Shown here piece after piece: positions 56,285-64,000 of a DNA stretch of 64,000 nucleotides. A program made the position numbers and the translations under genes. The notes beneath the pieces are model-generated. The model searched no databases and was not told the DNA's origin. It worked only from the letters and a program-made list of their open reading frames with translations. This DNA is from Lithodes maja (taxonomy: Eukaryota > Arthropoda > Malacostraca > Decapoda > Lithodidae): NCBI GenBank assembly GCA_037953745.1, contig JBAKBP010007438.1, positions 35,953 through 99,952 of the forward strand, written 5' to 3'. Numbering within the stretch: position 1 is the first letter of the stretch; each line of letters begins with the position of its first letter.

Positions 56285-58022
56285 TTGATATGTCCGGTAG
56301 TTTTCTGTTATGCTGGATGGTTTGAAACCCTGGAGGAATAGGCACCAGACTACGGTGGAGACATCATTTGGTTCGTTGGCGTTGTATATCATGGTGAGTT
56401 GGCATGGCGTAGGAGATGAGTTAGTTACGTGGACTAAATGGGCTGGTGATGTGATGTTCATTGTGGCTCTGCTGGTGGACACGAAAAGGTTGTTGAAATT
56501 CATGGTGGATGTAGTAGGACCGGAGCTGGAAGGTGTGGGTGGTTCTGGTGCTGGCTGGGAGGTGACTGGAGAATTGATGGTATTGGTGATGTCATTTACC
56601 TCAGTTACAGGTGGGAGGAGTTTGTTGCTTTGGAGGTCTGTCTTTCATTCAGGTAACATCGCAGTAGGTGTTTGTATGACCTTAGCCAGGTGTGAATTAG
56701 TTTCTGTCAGGATAGGTGAGGTGACAGATGTGGTCGGTACAGCAGGGTTTGTCGGAGTGGCAGGTGTGGTGTGTGACATCGCAACAGCTGTGGCGGTAAC
56801 CTGTGTAGGTTGCGAAGAGGTGAATTTGGTGGGGGGCCGCCTTTGATTTGTTCGATTGAAGGTAGGTGCCCAACGTTTTGGTGGAGTCGCACGTCGGCCA
56901 GATCTTCTACATGGAGGATTAGAAAAAGGTTGCGTTAATAACGAGGACGGTCTTAACTTTGTTGTTGGCATACGTGAAGGTGGAGTGAAGGATGCATTGG
57001 ATGTTTTGGGTGATTTAGAGATATTTTGTGAATAAGTAGAGGTTTTAGTGCGAGATGTTGATTTACTGGTAGAGGTGGTAGGCTGAGGAGATTGAATAAG
57101 AGGTTTATGAATTTTTTAATGGACTTGTGACTTAGGTGAAGTTTGATTTCTTTTTTGAATAGGAGAAAGTATTGGATTGGTAGGTTGAGGCGTGAGCACT
57201 GGACGAAACAGATAAGTTGTTGGAAATAGAAGGAGAAGGGTGTTGATTTCTTTCTTTAGATGGAATATTAGACATTTCTGGAGTGGTAAGTTGAGTACTG
57301 GGTGAAACAGAAAAAACAGGAAGTTCTGCTTCGGATGAGATAGTGGATAGAGAAGTAGAAAGTTGTTGAGGTAGAGTAGGTTTAGTCTGAGTGGGCAGTT
57401 GAGGTGGAGCAGAACCAATGCGAGTAGGAGGAGGTAGATTGTTGGAGAGGTTAGTACGATAGGGGTTAGAACAAGGAGGAGAAGGAAAGGGTGAATAGTT
57501 GACCGCTGTGTCTTTCACCTTTGGTACAGGTGGTTGCACATGTGGTTCTATGACAAGTGGAGAAGGAGTGAGGGTTGGAATGAGATGAGGTGTCAATGAT
57601 TCTGTGGAGCCTAAATTTTGGTTATTAATTGCAGGCAATGTGTCATTATCTTTGGGGTCAGCAAGCATAGTGATATTGTCATCAATGGGTTGAAACCTAC
57701 GTACATATCTATTTCGGTAGGTGCGTGACTCTCCGTAATAATTTATGGTGACCTGGTAACAGTTCGGTACAGTTAATATTTCAAAAGGACCCTTATATCT
57801 TGGATTGAGTTTGGAAGGTACCGGAAGTTGGGCAACCATGACTAGTTCGCTGACATAGTGAGGACTGACTTTTGGTGTTTCGTCAGGTTGAAGATCTTGT
57901 ATGTACTGGAGTTGTCGAAGTCGGTTCTTTAGATGAACTAAAGACTGATCAAAATTTGATGAGGGCTCATATGGGTCAGACAGGTGATGCAATGGTAGGA
58001 GCAGGGGTGGTACCCCCAACAC
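56285..58022 (-). pseudogene. Element C integrase tail and C-terminal extension, right arm
   Basis: Partner of 17,098-18,828. Open pieces are 58,022-57,132 (GPY/F module near 57,800), 56,971-56,645 and 56,503 to the MITE. A private 7-bp insertion near 57,195 shifts the frame; the C run near 56,840 has six C, which keeps the downstream frame. 56,971-56,645 and 56,503 onward share one frame, separated by a single TGA at 56,645-56,647. Confidence 0.65.
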
Positions 58023-58753
58023 TCGTTCATGGGGTGAAACTCCGTCTTGGCGGAGGCAGGTATTTATTCCCTACAGTACTATTTTGACTTGACTGGGCCA
58101 GTCGGTGGTGTTCATTTGTTGCAGGCGAGTTCTTATTTGGGTGGCAATAGTGCAGTGGCTTCTTTCACAAATAGATTTCTCTTGAGGCCAATAAGGGGAT
58201 GAATGGCTGATTTTGAAGCCACACATCTGAGAAAGTTATGACCTGTGAACTCAGGTGCATTATCTGAGTGAATGGCTTAGGGTAGGCCAAAATAAGGAAA
58301 TACGTGCTGTATCATGGCTTCAGCTACTGCTAAAGTTGAGTGTTCTTTTGATGGACAGGAAATTACGTATTTAGAGTATGTGTCCACGAACGTGATATTA
58401 TGTTTGAACCCTTTTATGCCTTCCATGGGTCCCATTACATCAACTGCTAATAATTGCCATGGTTTGGAGGCTACTAACTTTCCTTGAGGTCCGGCGGTGC
58501 GAGTCCGATCTTTGCCTAAAGCACATACACGGCAGGCTTCTGTGATTCTTTTTGCGGTGATGTATGGAGAAGGAGTCCAGTATACTTGTTGGAAAGTAGA
58601 AGTCAATTTCCTTTGGGCCAAATGAATGCCGTTGTGAGAATGTAGGGATTGTATTGTAGGTACAGCAGAGGTGGGAGTGATTACTATTTTTCCATCAGGA
58701 GTGTACAAATTATCTCCTCTTCTTTGTAGTTGTGAGAAAATACTTCTAGGCAT
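58023..58753 (-). pseudogene. pol: Element C integrase, right arm
   Basis: The finger (HSHNGIH, CRVC) and first Asp (AVDVMGP) are present. A private GAA-to-TAA change near 58,277 ends the frame before the second Asp. Confidence 0.85.
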
Positions 58754-60110
58754 CCAATCTGTTTTTTATTGTCTTGAAATTGTTGTAGGAGTTGTTGTTG
58801 ATCTTGGTCCGTTGAGTCCTTATGGTGAATTGCTCGAATGGTTTGAGTATCTGGTTCAGAGCCGGATGTGATTGTTGTTGATTGAGTTGGAAGTCGGGAT
58901 AAAGCATCAGCATTTTTATGCAATTTTTCCGGTCTGTAGGCGATTTCAAAGTCAAATTCTTCTAACGATTTGCACCATCTGGCAGTTAGATCGTTTTTAG
59001 TGTCAGAGTTGCATAACCATCGGAGAGTGTGGTGATCCGTAATGATGGTGACCTTGACACCAGCTAGATAAGCTTTAAAATGCTGGAGATCCCAAATTAT
59101 CCACAAACACTCTTTCTTGGTGACGGGATAGTTTACTTCAGCTGTACTGGGTTGAGAGTTCGGCTGGCACATGCAATAATATGCTCTCTTCCTTCTCTGG
59201 TTTGACCTAGAACTGCTCCAATACCAAACTGTGAAACATCCGTGTAGAGACGGAATGGTTTGGTATAGTCAGGAAAAGAAACTATTGGAGATGCTACTAG
59301 AAGTTCTTTCAATGAATTAAATGCTTGCAAGCTTTGATCTGTCCATAAGAATGGTTCTTCCTTCTTGGTTAAATCGTGGAGTGGTTTAGCAATGGTGGCA
59401 AAGTTTTTCACGAATCGACGATAGTATGATGCTAAGCCAATACATGCTGGGACCCATTTTACATTGGTGGGAGGAGTTATGGTACTGATGGCGTGCAACT
59501 TGTCTGTATCTGGGGCAATTCCTTCTTCTGAGACTATGTGGCCTAGGAATTGAACTTCTTTATTAGCTAAAGTGCACTTAGAAGGCTTGAGTTTTAATTT
59601 TGCCTCTCGAATCCTTTGAAATACTTATCGGAGCCTTTGAATATGTTCAGCCCAGGTTTTGCCAATCACAATGATGTCGTCTAAATACGCCGGACAGGTC
59701 TCCCAAGTTAATCCTTGTAAGACAGATTCCATTAGTCTAGAAAAGGGGGCTGGGCCATTGCATAGGCCAAAAGGCAGTACTGTGAATTCATATTGTCTTC
59801 CTTGGCTGGTGGCAAAAACCGGTTTCTGTTGATGTTCCGGAAGTACGGGTACTTGCCAATATCCTGCTTGTAAATCGAGAGTGGTGAACCATTGAGCTCC
59901 TAAATAAGGAATCTAAGGACTCGTCAATGCGAGGTAATGGGGTAGCGTCTTTGATGGTTAGGGCATTAAGTTGTCTGTAATCTATACAAAAACGGGTGGA
60001 TCAATCTTTTTTCCTGACGAGTACCACTGGAGATGACCAGGGATTAGTATAGTGTTTTACAACTCCTGTGTCTAGCATGTCTTTCACCTGTTTTTCTTCT
60101 TCTTGTCGTG
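58754..60110 (-). pseudogene. pol: Element C RT and RNase H, right arm
   Basis: RNase H pieces (59,172-58,754) and RT pieces (59,498-59,133 and upstream). Private lesions are a TAA near 59,625 and an extra base near 59,905. The TGA before CIDYRQLNAL and the RT/RNase H frameshift are shared with the left arm. Confidence 0.88.
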
Positions 60111-61142
60111 GAATTGGATTTTGCCTTCGGATTGCCTATTTTATAGGTTGACCCACAGTATGGATAGGATGGTGGAGTACGTTAGTTTTCCCGACGTCTC
60201 GGCTGGACGTGGCGAAGATGTCTTGAAACGAAATTATCAAGTCACGTAAGTCAGTTTGCTGTTGAGGAGTTAAAATGGGAAGGAATGTCAGGTAGAGGAG
60301 AACGAGAGAGGGATGTATTATCTGGGGGCAAGGATAGTTCCTATGTATAGGTTTCAAGTTCCCCGATTGTTAACCCTTTAGGTAATGTGATAGGTTGATC
60401 TGAGATATTAGCAATTTTAATGCAATTCAAGTGGCTAGAAATAAGGGCTGGAGCGGTCAGGCAATCTCTGTCGAAAGGACTTTGGAGGTGTGAGGTCATT
60501 ATTACATTACCAGGTAATGTAGGTAGGATAGGTATCCATTGTTCATGATGAGGGGGAAGTGTCACTATTTTTGAAGTGACTGATTGAGTGGTCTGTATGA
60601 GACAGATAGTAGGTTCATCTTGTTTTTCCTGACTGATCTTATATTTTAATTTAGGGGTTATGTTATGCAATGTTTCAACAGTTGGGATAACATTAGATTT
60701 GGTGACTTTCTTGATTGTTTTTTTTTCTTCTTTTTTTCTAAGCAAAGGGGCAAACTTCAAAGTTCTGTGTTGACAGTCAATGGAGGCTTGCAGGGAGGTG
60801 AGTAAGTCGAGACCCATATATCCATCGTACTGGGCCTTTTGGGGGTGTATTTCATGAAATAATGATTTATCCTGTGGTCCGGAATAGGGATACTAACGTA
60901 ATGTGGGACTGTCTCTCCACAATTAGGGATAATACCATCATTAGCATCTATCTACACTATGGTGGAGGGTTGAATGGGGCCAAAAGATTTGGGATGCTGT
61001 TGGAAGAAAGGAGAGAACAGACATGATCGGGAAGCCCCCGGGTCAATTAGAAGTCGGACTTTCACTCCATTCAGAGTGAGTTGCTTATAGATGGGAAATT
61101 TCACGGCGTCTGTCCCATCGTGAGCCCCCGCCAGTCTGACAA
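60111..61142 (-). pseudogene. pol: Element C protease and linker, right arm
   Basis: The LIDPG protease motif is near 61,046, with the frame kept after it, unlike the left copy. A private TAG lies near 60,952. The linker frame 60,817-60,341 is one open piece with GLDLLTSLQAS, corresponding to two pieces on the left. Confidence 0.75.
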
Positions 61143-61160
61143 TTTGTGGACGAGGGCGAC

Positions 61161-62033
61161 TTAAAAATCCAGGTTGTCTTGAATTTCTGTAGTGTTTGCT
61201 ATCACTTCAGGCTCTTCAACATGTTCCTCTTCATCAATGTCCTCGATCCCTGCAGTTCCATCTTCATTTATTGTGGCCACGCGTCGGGGCTCATTCCAGG
61301 GAATCTGAGCCCATAATGTAGGCAACCTGGACCTCCGCTTGGTTAATTCCATAAATGATTTCTTCATGGATATAAGTGAACATTGGGAAGTGCATCTCTT
61401 CCAGTCGGAGGGGCGAATTCGGGCCCATTCCTCTACTTTTTCACTTGGGTGTGGCACCACAGGGCTATTTAAAGGAATTGTTGACGGACGAGTGGTAGCT
61501 CGACTGATGACGGCGATCTTATCAGGTTCCTTGGTTTTCCTCGGAGCCAAGACATGCCTAAGTACTGGTAAATCTGCTTCATAATCCGTGGGTTCGGTGA
61601 TAGCAAAATAATCAGCTACTGCTATGGGTACTATTCTCAGGAGTGCTTTAAATACTACCTTTTTTCGTTGAGCAGTAGTATCATCCGGAAAGGCTGTCAC
61701 GGCCAGTTGATTTAATTCACTGATCGTGTTGTCTAAGTTTCATGCATACTTAACCTCATGAAAGTGACGGTTCGCTATCGTTTGACTTAGTGATGGGTTG
61801 ATAGCTAACTTTGTGTGGCTTTCGAACTGTGCCCAGGTCAACCCAGGAGTGTCACGCACATAACCGGATACTTTAGCCGCATGTTTTCCTAGTTTCATCA
61901 CGACCGTGTGAATCTTTGCAATTTCATTGCGTCTGAATATAATATCCAGGACCGGTTTGACAATCTATAAGTAAGTATTGATATCATGGTCCTCTGCTTT
62001 AAATGCAATAATATCTAGTGCCTTAGCCGCCAT
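61161..62033 (-). pseudogene. gag: Element C gag-like region, right arm
   Basis: Same frame, length and two in-frame stops as 13,086-13,958. The second half (61,700-61,161) is open for 179 codons. Differences are a few substitutions. Confidence 0.7.
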
Positions 62034-62230
62034 GATGAATGTTGCATATGAAGTCGATTGAGTAACATAATTTAGAAAATCAAATATGTTATGCCGTATC
62101 GAGACACAGCTACCCCCAGTGTTATGCGTCGTTGTAATCCAACTCGCTTAATTATTCATTCTATAAAGTTCCTTATTTCGGATACTTAGAATTCAATCCT
62201 GCCTGACAGGAACACAACTAGCAATAATAA

Positions 62231-63926
62231 TGATATGTCTAAGGTACTCAATCACGCTCCAAACAATATAAACACACAGGATAATTACACTAGTTTATTA
62301 TTATGAACATAGAGGTACAGGTCAATGGGACATCCGGATCTCAACTATAGAGTATGAATCCAATGTTTAATCAATGTGACTTGGAAAGAGTTAAATAGAT
62401 TTTACTCCTTCATGAATAATTATGTCACTTACAAAGCATCACACATGAAATATACAGTTATATAAGATAAACACATAATGTATGATGACACTACATATAC
62501 GGGTCAAGTGTATAACGAGAGGAATAATAATTAATTATATATATTATGTGGGTAGCTGAGATCGTCTACTCAGGTACACACAGGTACGCATGGCTCGAAA
62601 TACAAATAGGTCGCCAGGCGAGATCGGCGGTCAAAGCTGCCGCGTGAGAAGTTAAGGCCAAAAGTACTTCGGTCAGGCCAGGCGGAATAAGTATTTGATT
62701 TAGTGCAATGTTAAATCAGAAAGAAAAGATATGATCTTAGCTTTACTCTTGATGGTATGGTAATTACATTTACAATTTAACTATAAAAGAATAATTGTGA
62801 ATAATCTCTCACACGATACACAAAAAATAAATTCAATCGTAAATAAGTTAAAATCACACTCAATGAGGAACTCAGATTCAACAAATATGCATTGAATAAA
62901 TATAGCGGAATATTAGCTATAGAATCAGTAACTTTGAATTAATTAACAAACTACTATAATTAAATCAGACACAGAACAAAGTAGTGACAGATAATTAGCC
63001 GAAACGAGGGCTCATGCAGGAGTTTGAATGAATTAACAAACTACTGTAAGTAAAATAAACTCGCAGAACGAAGTAGCGACTAGAATAGCCAGAATGAAGG
63101 TTGATGCAGTAAGTTTGAATGCATTAACAAACTACTGGAATAAACTATGTATGCGGAACGAAGTAGCGATTTAGAATAACCCGAATACAGGTTGGTAAAG
63201 TATAAAATACTCTTAAGACAGAACTACGTAGTGTTTGATAAATAGCCGAAATAAGGGCTGATGAATACAGGAATGGGTAATCGGAATTCCTAGTTTGGTT
63301 GCAAAATAATATCATTAACCAGGTCAGGTAATTGATTGGATTATTCACAAGAACTAAAATAGATTAGAAATCTTGAACATAGATTAATTCAATCTCAACG
63401 GAATTGGTTTCACTTTTAATGTGGGCGACTTGTTACTCTAAGTGATCTCTTATGAAAATTGGAAGTAGCACCATCCTGAGTTTGAGTTTAGGTTTAAGGA
63501 AGGAAAATTGCTCTCGTTACACACTTCACTTCGAACTTGGACACTCAAACAATAATAATACAACTGAATAAAATCTTTGAGCGTTCCCTAAGTATTACGT
63601 ATATTATCGAGTATGTAACGTAAGTAAAAAATAGGTATAATGTTAACCTAGACGTAAAATAGTTAAATCACAAATAATATATAAATAATTCAACTACACA
63701 AATAGAAGATAGATTCTCGTACTGCGTGAACAAGTGGGGCAAGGAGAGGACGGAAAAGGCCTATAAACAAAAGTTAATCTGAACACTCGCATATTTTATA
63801 TTACCTTCACAATAATTCCTAAAACATAGTAACATAGAGACACTTAGGGTATGGGTGGTGAGGAGAAGTAATATCCATGAGAGGGGGTCTGGACGACGTA
63901 GGACTCGTAATTCCTCTTTCGGCTGG
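62231..63926 (-). repeat. Element C 5' LTR, right arm, truncated
   Basis: Partner of 11,201-12,888, with three ~90-bp units as on the left. The outer 1.6 kb, including the LTR start, VNTR and SINE, is missing. Confidence 0.9.
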
Positions 63927-64000
63927 GGAGATGAAGGGAGATGTTGCGGGCAGTGTGGTGGTTTGGGCAGTTGTTGAGTCGTTCTCTTCTCTACCCCAAC
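63927..64000 (-). repeat. Outer junction: sequence equivalent to 8,753-8,817
   Basis: After a 4-bp filler (ggag), bases 63,931-63,995 are the reverse complement of 8,753-8,817. The right arm therefore lacks what lies between 8,818 and 11,200 on the left. Confidence 0.9.

Larger units (their letters stand above)
55949..63926 (-). mobile_element. Element C interior and truncated 5' LTR, right arm
   Basis: Reverse-complement partner of 11,201-19,164. Coding pieces are listed separately. The 5' LTR is cut at 63,926, where it joins sequence equivalent to 8,817. Confidence 0.9.
8753..63995. repeat. Giant interrupted inverted repeat (arms about 21-33 kb)
   Basis: The left arm (about 8,753-41,528) is repeated in reverse complement by the right arm (42,696 to about 63,995). 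Matching pairs are: element C gag 13,086-13,958 with 61,161-62,033; its RT 15,005-15,987 with 59,133-60,110; TTAA MITE 18,825-19,127 with 55,982-56,284; C 3' LTR 27,676-30,240 with 49,406-52,031; LINE 31,440-33,399 with 46,219-48,214; piggyBac 33,400-36,410 with 42,801-46,218. The arms are nearly identical by eye. Left-only segments are 8,818-11,200, the element B interior and 36,411-41,423. Right-only segments are 52,968-55,096 and 44,145-44,519. The outer end may continue beyond the window on the right. Confidence 0.95.

Noticed and set aside
1..64000. Bacterial-type operons, promoters or terminators
   Set aside because: Introns in the piggyBac, SINEs, LINEs and LTR elements show a eukaryotic genome.

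Overview
This is a eukaryotic repeat landscape with no host gene that I can recognise. Everything I can identify is a transposable element, a fragment of one, or simple sequence. The mix suggests an arthropod, probably a decapod crustacean: Ty3/gypsy LTR elements with long LTRs, CR1/Jockey-like LINEs, an intron-containing piggyBac, tRNA-derived SINEs, hAT and TTAA MITEs, and blocks rich in the word taggcctaggct. The organism is an inference from repeat content only.

Layout. 1-7,672: gypsy element A on the minus strand, nearly intact, with domain order gag-protease-integrase-RT-RNase H and a SCAN-like gag, as in Gmr1-type elements. 7,673-8,145: a 23-bp minisatellite. 8,224-10,352: two SINEs in opposite orientation around unassigned DNA. 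9,617 to about 30,240: gypsy element C on the plus strand, with 2.6-3.3 kb LTRs and the usual gag-PR-RT-RH-INT order. Its interior is broken by a TTAA MITE (18,825-19,127) and by nested gypsy element B (19,165-27,671), a relative of A whose pol is a recombined, deleted patchwork. 30,240-33,399: foldback repeats and a LINE (D). 33,400-37,062: a piggyBac. 37,375-39,917: a second LINE (E) on the minus strand. 40,250-40,901: a hAT MITE. 41.4-42.8 kb: a small foldback core. 42.7 kb to the end: the whole series from piggyBac to element C again, in reverse order and on the opposite strand.

The dominant structure is therefore a giant interrupted inverted repeat. The left arm runs from about 8,753 to 41,528, the right arm from 42,696 to about 63,995, and the loop is about 1.17 kb. 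The arms look roughly 97-99% identical by eye (not computed), but they differ structurally. The left has full-length element B where the right has a solo LTR at the same 4-bp target site. The right has a private 2.1-kb TIR insert and a private SINE. The right lacks the about 5 kb at 36,411-41,423 and the about 2.4 kb at 8,818-11,200. Each arm has private frameshifts and nonsense changes on top of shared ones. This is either an old inverted duplication or two haplotypes joined head to head in assembly. A simple fold-back read of one molecule would not give these differences.

Of particular interest: the Gmr1-type element A; the chimeric long ORF of element B; and, in element C, a reading frame downstream of integrase that can be followed across two later insertions into the 3' LTR. 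Almost all coding frames are broken, so most coding entries are called pseudogenes.
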